A DNA stretch of 64,000 nt from Leguminivora glycinivorella. Taxonomy: Eukaryota; Arthropoda; Insecta; Lepidoptera; Tortricidae. The notes beneath the pieces are model-generated. The model made no database searches. It worked only from the letters and a program-made list of their open reading frames with translations, and had not been told where the DNA came from. Location of the stretch: assembly GCF_023078275.1 (NCBI RefSeq), contig NC_062998.1:13963916-14027915 (forward strand), written 5' to 3'. Below, piece by piece: positions 51,359 through 62,440 of the stretch (position 1 is its first letter; every line of letters starts with the position of its first letter). The translations under genes and the position numbers were made by a program.

Positions 51359-52535
51359 TCAATTACTGAGTCCATTGACATTTCCCTTCAGGATACACTA
51401 TCCAAAGTTTTAAATATATCGTTCGAGACTAGACAATGGACCCAGGCGGGAGAACCCAATTAAATTTGGTGGGCTTGGAATTCGCACTTCGGCTAGTACC
51501 GCTTTACCTGCGTTTATGTCTTCCGTATACGGCTCTCTGTCTTTCATCGGTGTCATTCAAGCCTTACGGAGGCCAGAGAAACATGGTGCCAGTCGTGCCC
51601 GAGTGCGGACATCCCAGATGCTAGGCACGTTCAGCGTGCATGGGACTTCCTCGTTTGGAAGCTGTTCATTCCTCGCTCCTTGAAAACAGCCTGGACGATT
51701 TCGAGCGCGACTGCAACCTGGCAGTTTCGGTCCCCGAGTCACAGGCTACAGGCTCAGGCTCAGGGTAGTTACAGGCTCTCCCTTCCAAACCAATAGGCAC
51801 TGTTTTGGACCCGAACAGCCTAAGGTTAGCCATTGGTTTGAGGCTTGGGTGCACAATATGTGTTCCCCACACGTGTGCCTGCGGCAAAGGTGTGGATCAG
51901 ATGGGCCGCCATGGCCTTCTTGCGTCAACAATCAACGATTTAGTTCGTCACGCGCTTGCCACCGTCTCTGTGCCTTCAATTTTGGAACCAGTGGGTATGG
52001 CGAGAGATAACGGCAAGCGTCCCGACGGAGTTACATTGGCGCCGTGGAAGTTAGGGAGAGCCTGGGACGCGACTTGCGTTGACATTGGGGCAACCCGTAT
52101 CCAGGCCGGTGGTGCGGCTGACCAGGCTCAGGTCCTTAAGCGCCGCAAATACTCGTCCTTGCATAAGGACTACGAGTTTGCGGCGCTCGCGGTGGAGACG
52201 CTGGGCCCTTGGTCGGCCAACATGAAGGCCTTTGTGAGAGCTCTGTCGACTCGGCTGGTGGACACCACAAGGGACCCGAGGGCTGGCGCGTATTTCTCGC
52301 AACGCATTGCCCTAGCAATGCAGCGAGGAAACGCTGCCAGCGTAATTGGCATCATGCCGCAGGTAGAACAGCTGGATGGGGTGTTTTTTTTTATGATTGA
52401 GTTGCTGTAGTTTTTTTTTAGTGTGTAAGTACTTTTGAAATATTTATAATTTAAGTTAGTTTTAGTTTATTATTAATTATGTTTTAGTGTACTATCATTA
52501 TCAAGACTATGTTATGATATAAAAAAAAAAACAAA
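51359..52535 (+). pseudogene. Old RT-bearing element, C-terminal part and A-tail (continuation of 36,188-36,580)
   Basis: The frame resumes with TESIDISLQDTLSKVLNISF and RQWTQAGEPN, then is broken by stops and shifts to 51,804. From 51,805 an open stretch reads PNSLRLAIGLRLGCTICVPH, GKRPDGVTLAPW, WDATCVD, KRRKYSSLHKDYEFAALAVE and RIALAMQRGNAASVIG. This C-terminal domain follows RT in elements known from lancelet, cnidarian, mollusc and moth genomes. An A-rich tail at 52,519-52,545 marks the 3' end, fitting a non-LTR element. Confidence 0.68.
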
Positions 52536-52545
52536 TAAATAATAG

Positions 52546-53224
52546 TAAAATATGATACACCAAACTTACCTAATTTAAAAGCAGCATTCCTCTTTTCCAG
52601 AATTCTCTACTTATCGATAACACTATCAACAGATGCAGCATAAAAATATCTTTGAATTGTTTTTCCATTACCATATTTACAGGAAAGTCGCGAACAAGTT
52701 AAGCATTCAATGTTTCAGCCACCTTCTGCGCAGGAGGAAGTTCCATAAAAACAACATTAGCTGGGAAAATCTACGGCAAAAGCCGCAAAAGTTAGCTCTT
52801 GCTGTCGCGACATCACGGCGCTTCTTATACGTATGTAATAATAATCCAATTTATACCATAGCCCGATCGTCAATAAGTACTTAGCAACAGAGTTTTATCG
52901 GCTATATTTTATTATTCCAGATCACAAGTTCACATTTATCTTTTTCCAATAACCATTTGGATTGGAGCTAATATTTAGTGTCTCGCGCAAAAAATGAAAC
53001 AGATACTTACGGTGTATACTCGTATTGTATGACAAATGAAGTTGTAATAAAAACGCGGGTGATCACTCTCGGAAAAAATTAAGTAAAAACTCTTATCCTC
53101 TAATTTAAAAAAATTATTATATCCTATCAGTTTGATTTTCTGGTCTAGCTGATTTGATAATCTATATTTTGGGAACGAGGCTCACTACATTCTGCACCCA
53201 TCTAGCTAGAAGCATTATAATTCA
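52546..53224. other. Stretch between the two C-terminal-domain copies
   Basis: AT-rich. A segment at 52,682-52,830 is flanked by splice-like signals (ATATTTACAG before, GTATGTAA after) and has an open frame, but no family features. Nothing else recognised. Confidence 0.35.
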
Positions 53225-53800
53225 ATGAATTATAATTCCATGGTGGACACATTGGGTCACCATGGCCTCTCATGCACCCGAAGCGCTGGAAGGATCCCGC
53301 GCCACGCCAGTATCAATGATGTTATCCGTCGGGCCCTTGTCAGCGCGAAACTGCCAGCAGTCCTGGAGCCCACCGGCCTGGCTAGGGACGACGGCAAGAG
53401 GCCTGACGGTATGACACTGGTGCCTTGGAGCATGGGTCGGACGTTAGTTTGGGACGCTACTTGTGTTGATACACTGGCGCCGTCCCATGTTCCGGGCACC
53501 AGCGTTGCTGCTGGCGCTGCGGCATCCGCAGCCGAAAGCATCAAACGCCGCAAATATGCCACCCTAGGAACTAGCTACATATTTGCGGCGTTTGGCGTTG
53601 AGACCTTGGGGCCATGGGGGCCCAGTGCCCGTCATTTGTACAAGGATTTGTCGTCTCGCCTGATAGAGACCTCAGGCGACCAGAGGGCTGGCCAGTATTT
53701 CGCGCAACGTATAAGTATCGCTATACAGCGTGGAAATGCTGCCAGCCTTCTGGGTACCTTGCCCATTGACGGCGATTTAGGTCAAATTTTTTATTTATAA
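53225..53800 (+). CDS. RT-element C-terminal domain, second open copy (191 aa), nuclease-like signature
   Basis: An intact frame beginning at a fortuitous ATG inside the domain: LGHHGLSCTRSAGRIPRHAS, NDVIRRAL, LEPTGLARDDGKRPDGMTL, TLVWDATCVDTLAPSH, KRRKYATLGTSYIFAAFGVE, GPWGPSARHLY and ISIAIQRGNAASLLGTLP. It is better preserved than the copy at 51.8-52.4 kb, which lacks the LV-T-LAPSH part. Glu, Pro-Asp and a second Asp with PD-(D/E)XK-like spacing hint at a nuclease fold (inference). An AATAAA signal at 53,867 follows. No RT lies upstream, so this is a 5'-truncated insertion. Confidence 0.6.
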   Translation: MNYNSMVDTLGHHGLSCTRSAGRIPRHASINDVIRRALVSAKLPAVLEPTGLARDDGKRPDGMTLVPWSMGRTLVWDATCVDTLAPSHVPGTSVAAGAAASAAESIKRRKYATLGTSYIFAAFGVETLGPWGPSARHLYKDLSSRLIETSGDQRAGQYFAQRISIAIQRGNAASLLGTLPIDGDLGQIFYL

Positions 53801-53915
53801 GTAGGTTAAGTATTTAGTTTTAAGTAGATTTATTATGTTTTTTATTTGTTTTATTCATTTATGCAATAAAGATATTCAATGAAATGAATTATCTGTAAAT
53901 AATGTAAACATGTTT

Positions 53916-54418
53916 TTAATAGTTATTTGTTATACAAGGGGGCAAAGTTGTATTTTAACGCCGAGTGTGGAATTGAAAAACGAGCAAGTGAAAGGATTCT
54001 ATAGTTGAACCACGAGCGAAGCGAGTGGTTCGAGAATAGAATCCTGAACTTGCGAGTTTTTTAACACGCGAGAAGTAAAATACATTTGCACCCGAGTGTA
54101 ACACAAAACTTTTCCCCTCACTATAGCGAGGAAACTACAACGCAAAAAAATGCGTTTATCACTGCTTCCAGTAGTTCCACAGGTGGTAAATCATCATTAT
54201 TACTAGATTCACCTACTTTTATCAATTTTGAAGCAGTTAATTTGACTTTATTCAAGGTCAAATTACTTTACCCACTAGTGGATAAAATGCGTTTTTACCC
54301 GCTGGTATTAAAGGACAAAACACGTGTTTCCGAGCTAGTGAGGGGAAAAATGTATTACTACGCATTGTACAATATCATGAAAAATTATCCATGGTTTTCC
54401 GCTGTACTCAGTGCCTAA
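53916..54418 (+). repeat. Dispersed repeat R1, copy B
   Basis: TTAATAGTTATTTGTTATAC to CACTAGTGGATAAAATGCG as in 23,771-24,190, then about 140 bp more ending TGTACTCAGTGCC. The internal open frame is fortuitous. Confidence 0.7.
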
Positions 54419-55661
54419 ATAAACGTGACCAAAATAAATAGCTCCCTCATGTAACATTAGTTATCATAAGCAAAGACATAATATGTAACTCGATCCTCTA
54501 TATCATAAGAAAGATTAAGGGCCTAGTAAAGTAATAGATTAATAATTAAAATTTACTAACTGACTTATGATATAAGTTTCACAATCAAGTTCGCTGGAAA
54601 ACTTAATAAGCACTACTCGTCTTTCTACGGAAGTTTCTAAACTTTTGAATTCAAAGGAAAACTTTGATCTATATTACCGTCGAGCACATTGTGTTAAACT
54701 ACTTCAAAGAGACATCTAACTAATCGTATTTGTGTGTTTATGGGGTTAAGAGTTTAATTAAACTTTATAAACAAAATTCCATTTTTATTTTTTTTATGTT
54801 AAGAATGTATAACTACTTATGACGTTTTAACACTTAACCTTTTACCTACTATATTTATTACCTACTTTATTTAAGATATATCTATAAAAGAGGTTATAAG
54901 GATCTGACTACCGCGGAACATCGCTTTTATTTTAAGCGTGTAAAATCCGATTAAATCGGATGTCCGTCAATCAGGCGTCTACTATAGCCTACAGTCCCAA
55001 TAAATCCTCGCAAATGAATTATTTCCACAATCTCATCACGCCGAATATGTCATCGGGAAAACTGAGTCCATCCATCACCGTAGACGCGCAAGTGGTGTTC
55101 CCGCCTGGGTCCGTTTTTGTTTGTTTTATTGCGTTCCCGAACCCGAGCCCTGTGCGATTCGGATTAGTAGGTAGGTTGGCTCACCCTACATACCTTGCCC
55201 TGCCCGATAACTCGCTAAATTATCGTCTTAGATGCTAACCCAAATTGTAAATCAAAAATGGTAGGTAGGTACCTACTTATTCGAAATTTGTAAATCAGAA
55301 TCACCCTCTTTTTGGGAAATCGTGTAAAAAGGCCACTCGTAATATTTTTGGGCCGCTAAATAAACATTTTTCTGTTATCTATTGGAGATAAGGGGAGGGG
55401 GAAGTTATTGCCATTTTTTCCCAAAAAAGGACATAACTTTTTATTCAATATAAGCCCAGAAGGCCGAGAGATTTTTGTAACTCGAGCGCGTCAGATTAAG
55501 ATATGAGTGCTATCTGGCTACACCGCTCTATCTATGGACATCAAATCACCCGTTGGTTGGTGGGGTATTCAACAAATCGTTAAATCAGATGGCGGATTTG
55601 GTCGTTTTAGTATAATTATTATACAATATCAGAAACTATTAAAAAATATACCTCTATAATA
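54419..55661. other. Intergenic stretch, nothing firm
   Basis: An open frame at 54,960-55,238 starts MSVNQASTIAYSPNKSSQMN and has third-position G/C preference over its first 50 codons (ACGCCG, GTGGTGTTCCCGCC), but no family is recognised and no clear splice context is seen. It may be old repeat DNA. The remainder is AT-rich. Confidence 0.35.
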
Positions 55662-55772
55662 CCTCGTGTGTTCATAAGTTTTGAGACGAATTTAAAAAGT
55701 TTGAAATAAGAACATGCCCGCAGCTTGCATCCAGTGTTTCAAATTTTGAATTTGGAAACTTTTAATTTTAAA

Positions 55773-56290
55773 AAACCGGCCAAGAGCATGTCGGGCCACG
55801 CTCAGTGTAGGGTTCCGTAGTTTTCCGTATTTTTCTCAAAAACTATTGAACCTATCAAGTTCAAAATATATTTAATATTTTCCTAGAAAGTCTTTATAAA
55901 GTTGTACTTTTGTGATTTTTTTCATATTTTTTAAACATATGGTTCAAAAGTTAGAGGGGGAGGGACACACTTTTTTTTTCCTTTAAGAGCGATTATTTCC
56001 GAAAATATGAATATTATTAAAAAACGATTATTTTTAAATACCTATCCGACAATAAATCACACGTTAGGATTGCAATGAAAAAAAAAATCACTCCCCACTT
56101 TACGTGTAAGGGGGGTACCCTAATAAAACACTTTTTTCCACTTTTTATTTTTGCACTTTGTCGGCGTGATTGATATACATATTGGTACCAAATTTCAGCT
56201 TTCTAGTGCTAACGGTCACTGAGATTATCCGCGGACGGACGGTCGGACAGACAGACATAGCGAAACTATAAGGATATTTTACTCGATAAT
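55773..56290 (+). mobile_element. GGGTTCCGTA-family dispersed element, second copy
   Basis: AAAACCGGCCAAGAGCATGT, GTAGGGTTCCGTAG, an AGAGGGGGAGGGACACAC segment, and GGACGGTCGGACAGACAGAC with AACTATAAGG. Non-coding. Same family as 7,584-8,510. Confidence 0.65.
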
Positions 56291-56639
56291 TTGTCATTCT
56301 TTATCGAGATGGCGGGAAACATAGAAATATTACACGTAGAATAGTAGTTTCCATACAACTCATCGGCCAACAATGAAACCAAAACCCGATCGATGTGTGC
56401 GTGGAACGCTCCTGTTTTACGCTCACCCCACGCACACATAGTCATAGTCATAGTACTTTATTCATGAACAATATAGCATTGTGTCTGAACATACAAAATA
56501 GTACATGAAAAGCAATGCATATAAAAAATGTTACCAGAGAAAAATGATTTCGCTCGAAGTTAGGATTTTTACAAAGTCGTTGTACTTGGTTATAATAATT
56601 AATTACTAATTATTTTTAGTGCGTGTGCCATGGAAATGT

Positions 56640-57370
56640 TGTAAGTAATTAAATTAAATTAAATTAAAATTTATTTATTTCAAGTAACACAACTCATAAT
56701 TTACAATAAAATATAAAAAATACACAGACACAACACACATACTAAAAAGTCAAGCAGCTGTGATTGACACACTGATAGGATCCCTTATCTATAGTTATTC
56801 CTTACTGTGTCAACCACAGGTGCATGAAGCCCACAACAAAATGCGACATAAGGGCAAAACCTGTTCGCAATCATTGACATGACGCTGTTGGAGCTGGAGC
56901 GCACACGCCGCACCAGAGATGCAGCCCGCAGGCGCATAGTAGCTTTAAAACATGCCACACGCGCCTCCGCGAACATCCCCGATGCGCTGCAGTATCGCGG
57001 CAGCCCCATCAGCGCCCTAAATGCATTATTATATTGTACTTGTAGGGCCTTATACGATTTAAGATTGAACTTTCGCCATAGACTGCAGGTATAAAATGTT
57101 GTACAAAAAGCTCTAAACAACGTCACTTTACTGTCATTTGAACACCGAGCAAATCTTCGTGCAATCATATTAGCTCTGATCGACAAGGCCCTACGTTCCC
57201 GCTCTATGTCATCATCGTCCTTGAGGTCGGACCTAACTATATGACCTAAATATTTGTACTGGTATACTCTTTTTAAGGCAACCGCGTTAAGTCTAATAGG
57301 TGGTATCAATGACGGAATTTTAGACTCGACCCCAAAAACCATGTACTGACTTTTCTCAACATTAATGGTT
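56640..57370 (-). pseudogene. Non-LTR retrotransposon fragment (RT C-terminus and 3' tail)
   Basis: On the minus strand 57,366-56,785 reads EKSQYMVFGVESKIPSL, a KYLGHIVRSDLKDDDDIERE box, a CSNDSKVTLFRAFCTTFYTC stretch and FRALMGLPRYCSASGMF, typical of the post-palm region of CR1/RTE-like RTs. The palm with its YADD box is missing (5' truncation). The 3' tail ends in (AATTT)n near 56,640. A few bases further left another retroposon tail (TCATAGTCATAGTA) is seen. Confidence 0.72.
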
Positions 57371-57599
57371 GAAATGAATTTATTTTAAAAATATACATAT
57401 TGAGTGCCTATAGGTACAGATAAATTTCTGTTTGGTTACCTATTAGGTATCTAAAGTAACCGGGTACAACAGGAACCCTTTTGATATGGTGCGACTCTGG
57501 CCGTCTGTCTGTCTGTCACATTTCTAAATATCTTAAGAACTGTTCTACTTATGCTATCAATTTGTTTTTAACATCTACGAATTGGGAGTATTATTATAG

Positions 57600-57789
57600 T
57601 GCTAACACATGACCGTACGAGGACCCTGCCGCCACAGTATAAACCAGTAATAACTCTTCTTACAAACTTCACGCCGCGCGGTGTGTCCCCCTCCCTCCCC
57701 TCGCATGCAGCGAAAACATGCGAAACTGGTAATTATTGGGCTGGACAGTCGGGGCCGCGTTTGCGCGCTGTTTTGATGTGTGTGTGAAA
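57600..57789 (+). promoter_or_regulatory. GC-richer segment upstream of the THAP-type exon
   Basis: CACGCCGCGCGGTGTGTCCC and GGGGCCGCGTTTGCGCGCTG stand out from AT-rich surroundings and may be the promoter or 5' UTR of the exon starting at 57,790. No TATA box or initiator was identified. Confidence 0.35.
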
Positions 57790-57899
57790 ATGACGTCAGT
57801 GCCGAGGTCATTTCGTTACTGTAGTGTTTATGGATGTATGGAGAACAGTTCTAAAAATCCGGATATAACATTCTTCACAATTCCTAGACTTCCAGAAAA
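57790..57899 (+). CDS. First exon of a THAP-domain protein
   Basis: ATG at 57,790, 36 codons plus two bases, then a strong donor (CAGAAAA/GTAAGT). It reads SFRYCSVYGCMENSSKNPDI and TFFTIPRLPE, the N-terminal half of a THAP zinc finger with its first two cysteines. The C-terminal Cys/His pair would be in the next exon, which I could not find in the 6 kb downstream. THAP fingers bind DNA and occur both in host regulators and in P-element-like transposases; either is possible here. It lies between the ends of the DD37D mariner. Confidence 0.62.
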
Positions 57900-59452
57900 G
57901 TAAGTGGTTTTTATACTTATATTTTTGCAGCGTTAGGTAAAAGTGAGATATATTGATGCATTAAAATCAATAAGGATTTACCTGTAACGACATTAATTAC
58001 TTTGCAACCAAATACTTGTTTTTTATTTAGGTAGATGATGCGATCTATCTTATCTCGAAAGTTTGGTACCTACTTAAATATTGTGGAACTATCTATTCAG
58101 ACATTTTATGTAAATACTATTTCGTCAGTATTTAAGAAAAAAACACGTACCTACTTGAATGGTACGTAGTAGAAAGTGCGTTTTTGTTTTAAATAATATC
58201 TAAGTATAACATATAAATTACCACATACGTGATGTGAAAAGCCGTCCCCGTGAATATCTCATTTTGCTCGGGATCGTTACACAATCTAGTATTGCGCTTA
58301 TGAGACTAATATATGAATAATATTTTTTTTATGTATTCAATATTGACTGGTGTGGTATTGTTATACTAATACTTACAGTTACCTAATAGTACCTATTAGA
58401 TAACACCAACTTACTTTGTACGAAGTTGATTGATTAACTTTATAGTAATTTTGTTCAACCCTGCGTGACCTTGCGCAGTAGAGACCGCCCGCATCTACCT
58501 GCCGGAGATTAACTACTGAATATTCCTTATACTGTGCTGCCGCACCAAAGTCATCCAATTACTATCCTGTAATTGGGAGCGAGAAAGAGTTATTCTTTTC
58601 TAGCTCCCACGTACAGGCATTCATGTGTAAACAAATTTACTTTTAATTTATTAACATTGATTATTAGCGCGATATTTACACATACAATAAAACTGCGAAA
58701 ATATCGAAAGTTGTAGTAGTGTGAAAAGCTTTTCCTTCGTATTTTTCCGGAAACGTTCGTATTTCTCATGCTAGTTCAGTCAATTTCAGTATTTCTTGTA
58801 CTGAGACTGACTGAAATACGAGTACCTACCATGACATTCGTACGTTTCGCAGACAGAAGCGGATTAGTAGGAAATCTAAAAGAATTCTCATTGTTTACTT
58901 GATTAAAGCCTAGCCCCATTAATTCTTAGCTAGAATTAGAATTTCGATAAAACAACAAAATGTTTGTCTTTAAACTTAGCAAAATATTTTTTCATTTTAA
59001 AATGTATTTCATTAAATATACATACAGAGAACCTAAAATTGTGGTTACTTATATTTTAAACATCATTTGGCAGAAAAAAAAACATTGGACTGGCAACATT
59101 TATAAGAAATGGCAGACGACGAAAATTTTAATTTTATTATTTACTATTTCGTAAAAATATCACCTTAAACTCTATACTTTCATGTGGAATGTAATATCGG
59201 GCGGTTTCTTTTTATTATATGTTGTGTTATAACATCCATTCTCGACACAAACTGCGATATTACTCGCAAATTAATTTTTTTTCGGGAGATGTTTCTAGAA
59301 CGACTTTAAATTGAGTACTGCGAGGGCCGTTCGGATACAATCACACAAGTGCGAAAAAAAGTCACACTTGGTATGGCTGCACTAGGATGGTCGGAAACAC
59401 TATCTAGAGTTATAATTAATCTGAGGCGGGAAAGAAACAGTTACGGTCAACG
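57900..59452. other. Intron-like or inserted AT-rich DNA, one MITE
   Basis: Apart from the MITE at 58,716-58,865 no gene or repeat is recognised. A frame at 58,960-59,154 is Phe/Lys/Ile-rich and looks random. Confidence 0.4.
58716..58865. mobile_element. MITE M1, copy B
   Basis: Starts GTAGTGTGAAAAG and contains TTCGTATTTTTCCGGAAACG, CTTGTACTGAGACTGACTGA and a diverged right end; same family as 27,171-27,329, in reverse orientation. Confidence 0.7.
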
Positions 59453-61012
59453 GTGATTTCGTTGTATGAAGCCGGTGCAAGACCTATGGAGATTTTCAAT
59501 CAGATTAAAAGTATTGGAGCTAGTCGCAATTTTGTATATTATACCTTGAAGAGGTACAGGGAGACCCAATCAATTGCTGTAATGGCCCCTGTACACACAT
59601 GGCCAACGGTTCCACCAGCCCTTTGTGAAACCCCTTGGCCAAGATAAGAGCCGCTGTTTACACATTGGCGAACCAATCACTTGGCATTGGCTCTTCATGA
59701 AAGATGGACGTGGAATGGAAAAGTCTAGGAAATTCTAGATCATAGACATTGACAGAAAAATTTGATTAAAAAATAATAACCCCGTAGTAAAATTTAATTA
59801 TTTGATATATTAAGAATTTTTTTAATATTATGATAAGAACATTTATCTTTTTTAGGAAATACATTAAACATTTGCAAGGTTATTTTATTTCCTAAAATCT
59901 ACACTATTATTGACATAGATAAACTTATTATTTTCGTAAATATTTCACTACCGTCCTCTCTGACGGCTGACGACCAACTGAATGAAGCGCCAACGTGTAA
60001 ACGCAGTTGGCAATTGGCGCCAAGATCCTTTGATGTGTGGACAAAAAACCGACACGAATCGGTTGGCCGGCAAGCGCAAGCGCCAACTGCCAACTTACGG
60101 CCAAGTAGCCCTCTACACACATGGCCAAGGGGGTTGGTGGAACTGTTGGCCATGTGTGTACAGCGGCCATAAGGAGTGTAAGGACTCCAGCAAATATTAA
60201 ATTGATCAGGGAACGACTCCATCGTAATCCGTGCCGCACACAGAAGAAAATGGCTCTTCAAACTAGTATTTTACGTATATCGGTAAACAGAATTGGCCTA
60301 CAGTCGGAGAAAAGTTCATTATTTAAATGATCGCCTTCGAAAAATGCGGTGTGTTCGATGTCGGATGCTGCTAAGGACACACGATCCTAAAAAAAAATTA
60401 TTCACTGATGAAAAAATATTTACAGTTGAAGAAAAATTTAACAGACAAAATAACAAAATCTATGCAAAAAGCTCGAAGGACATCCCGGCTAACGTGCGAA
60501 ACGTCCAACGTACCCATCATCCTGCTAGCGTCATGGTATGGTGGGGCGTTTCGTATGAAGGTGTTACTCCGCTACATTTCTGTCAACAGGGGGTCAAAGT
60601 CAAGGCACAAAATTATCAGAATGACATACTAGAGAATGTTGTAAAACCCTTATCTACCACCTTATTCACTGGAAAAGACTGGATTTTCCAACAAGATTCT
60701 GCCCCGTCTCATAAAGCGAAATCTACCCAGAAGTGGCTAAAAGACAATTTACCCAGCTTTATTAGGACTGACGAATGGCCTTCGTCAAGCCCCGATTAAA
60801 AGCCGTTGGATTATGCTTTGTGGACAGAGTTGGAGCTAAGAGCATGCCGAAAAACACATCCGAACCTTCAGTCCCTAAAACGCACCCTAGTGAGAGAATC
60901 GAAACGAATCCCCATAGAAAAAGTGCGTGCCGCTATTGACGAGTGGCCAGCCCGCTTAAAGGCCATAAAAAAACGAGGCGGTCATTTCGAGTCAATTTTA
61001 TTTATTTATTAA
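59453..61012 (+). pseudogene. DD37D mariner transposase, interrupted
   Basis: The N-terminal helix-turn-helix reads ISLYEAGARPMEIFNQIKSI and FVYYTLKRYRETQS up to 59,580; a MITE follows; the protein resumes at 60,173 (VRTPANIKLIRERLHRNP). A frameshift near 60,295 leads to the catalytic part: KLFTDEKIF (first Asp), ASVMVWWGVS, WIFQQDSAPSHKA (second Asp) and EWPSSSPD-stop-KPLDYALW (third Asp after a TAA at 60,797). Counting 37 residues between the second and third Asp gives the DD37D class. Ends IEKVRAAIDEWPARLKAI. Inactive. Confidence 0.85.
59583..60169. mobile_element. 587-bp PIF/Harbinger-type MITE in the transposase gene
   Basis: Ends TGGCCCCTGTACACACATGG and, mirrored, TGGCCGCTGTACACACATGG, continuing CCAAC(G/A)GTTCCACCA. 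The 3-bp duplication TAA is at 59,580-59,582 and 60,170-60,172, as expected for this superfamily. Confidence 0.8.
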
Positions 61013-61117
61013 TTATTTATTGTATATCGATAGTCCTATGTTTAACATATTACAATATTACAGTTTTTTATAGTGTCAGTTTTTTACTCGTCTCAAAACT
61101 TATAAACACACGAGATA

Positions 61118-61987
61118 CATAGAAATGATTTAAAACAAAGCCTAAGAATATTTTTTTTTTATATCTGTGACATGAAGATAGGTATTAGGCCGATTTTTCA
61201 TAATAGAATTGAAAACGACGTAACTTTACAAGATTTCCTAATTTGTGTTGGCATTATTTTAAATTCAAAAATCCGCTCCTTGATAAGGATTAAACATGAC
61301 AAAACTCTAAGAATCTTTTAAATATTTTTGCTATGGAATTCCAAAACGCAATCTAAGTATTGGTCTCTTAAAGTATGCAAAATAAAATTGGGTCCAGAAA
61401 GTAAACTTGATTGCATTAGATGGAGTTTGCCCAGTGAGAGTATATGCTCCGTCGTCCATTCCTGCCATTGACATTTGACCCATCGAAAGGGTTGAGCATG
61501 GAGATAGATGGTTTCACAATTAGGTTGCGGCTTGGTCCCGCCATTTGGGCGCTCCCGAGCTCGCGTGCGGCCGGGCCGGGCCCGCGCGCCGCCGCCGCCG
61601 CGAAGAAACAGCCGCCGCCATTACGCACGAATAACGACGGATTTTACGATCGGGTAAAAGCCACATCCCTTTGTAGTCTTCTGCGGCGGAAGGCGGCTCC
61701 AGACTTGCCCTAATAAAACCCCAACAAACATCCACGATGCTATCGGGTTCCGCCCGATTTTTGTCAATCACGCCTTAGATAAGATTTTAAAATCGTCTTT
61801 GAACACTTTCCGAGCCTTTGTTCCTGCGCTGTTCCTCATTCTTATTTATGAGGTCGGGCCACCTTGAATAAATCCTTATAGCATCTGTTTGTGGCTTAGT
61901 TTGTTTGGTCGTAAAGAGAATTGCTCTTTGTTTTTATAGTACGTTCATCCCGGTCTAAAAATAGGCAGATCAACAATGCTTACTATA
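61118..61987. other. Intergenic, with a CpG-rich patch at about 61,530-61,640
   Basis: The patch (GAGCTCGCGTGCGGCCGGGC, then CGCCGCCGCCGCCGCG) is by far the most GC- and CpG-rich part of the window. Short frames cross it on both strands without family features. It could be a promoter or first exon of an unseen gene. Confidence 0.4.
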
Positions 61988-62440
61988 TTATACAAGGTGC
62001 TCGCGAGGAACTCATATAACTTTAACGGCATATTCTTGGTCACATTTTAAGACTAAAATGTCATATAAACTTTTCTAGATTTCGTCTAGTTTCAGAGTTA
62101 TTGCCAATTAAAAAAAAAACATTTCCGTATTGTTACTCAGTAGGAAAGGTCTTCTTAACGGCGCTGATGCGCAATTGTGGACCATAGTCTCACAGTAGTC
62201 ATTGATAGATGTCAAAATGTGACAAGAAAAACTTCCAAAAAATTTGGTTTTTAGAAAAATAAATTAAGGAACTCATTTTAATTGCCAACTTTATGGATAA
62301 AAATTACTTTTTATGTGAAAATACGTCCAAAAAAGTAAAAAAAAAAATTTTGAAAAAATTAAAATTCATATTAATTTTTTTCTTTCTTTTGGCCTCAGAA
62401 ACGCGTGGTTCAAGTTATTCCTCGCGAGCACCTTGTATAA
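61988..62440. mobile_element. 453-bp MITE with 23-bp perfect ends
   Basis: TTATACAAGGTGCTCGCGAG is exactly mirrored by CTCGCGAGCACCTTGTATAA, plus GAA/TTC inside. No coding frame. Flanking TA could be the duplication. Confidence 0.8.

Larger units (their letters stand above)
55662..61115 (+). mobile_element. DD37D (maT-like) mariner, old, with several insertions inside
   Basis: Ends CTCGTGTGTTCATAAGTTTT at the left and, mirrored, CTCGTGTGTTTATAAGTTTT at the right, both continuing GAGACGA. The TA duplication is at 55,660-55,661 and 61,116-61,117. It contains a broken transposase at 59,453-61,012 and, left of it, 3.7 kb of later insertions including a THAP-type exon. The own length should be near 1.3 kb. 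Confidence 0.7.

Noticed and set aside
52682..52830. A host exon with splice-like flanks (TTTACAG, GTATGT)
   Set aside because: The open frame shows no recognisable family and no partner exons were found; such signals occur by chance in AT-rich DNA.
54960..55238. A 92-codon frame with coding-like base use
   Set aside because: No family recognised and no splice sites or neighbours to support it; it may be old repeat DNA.
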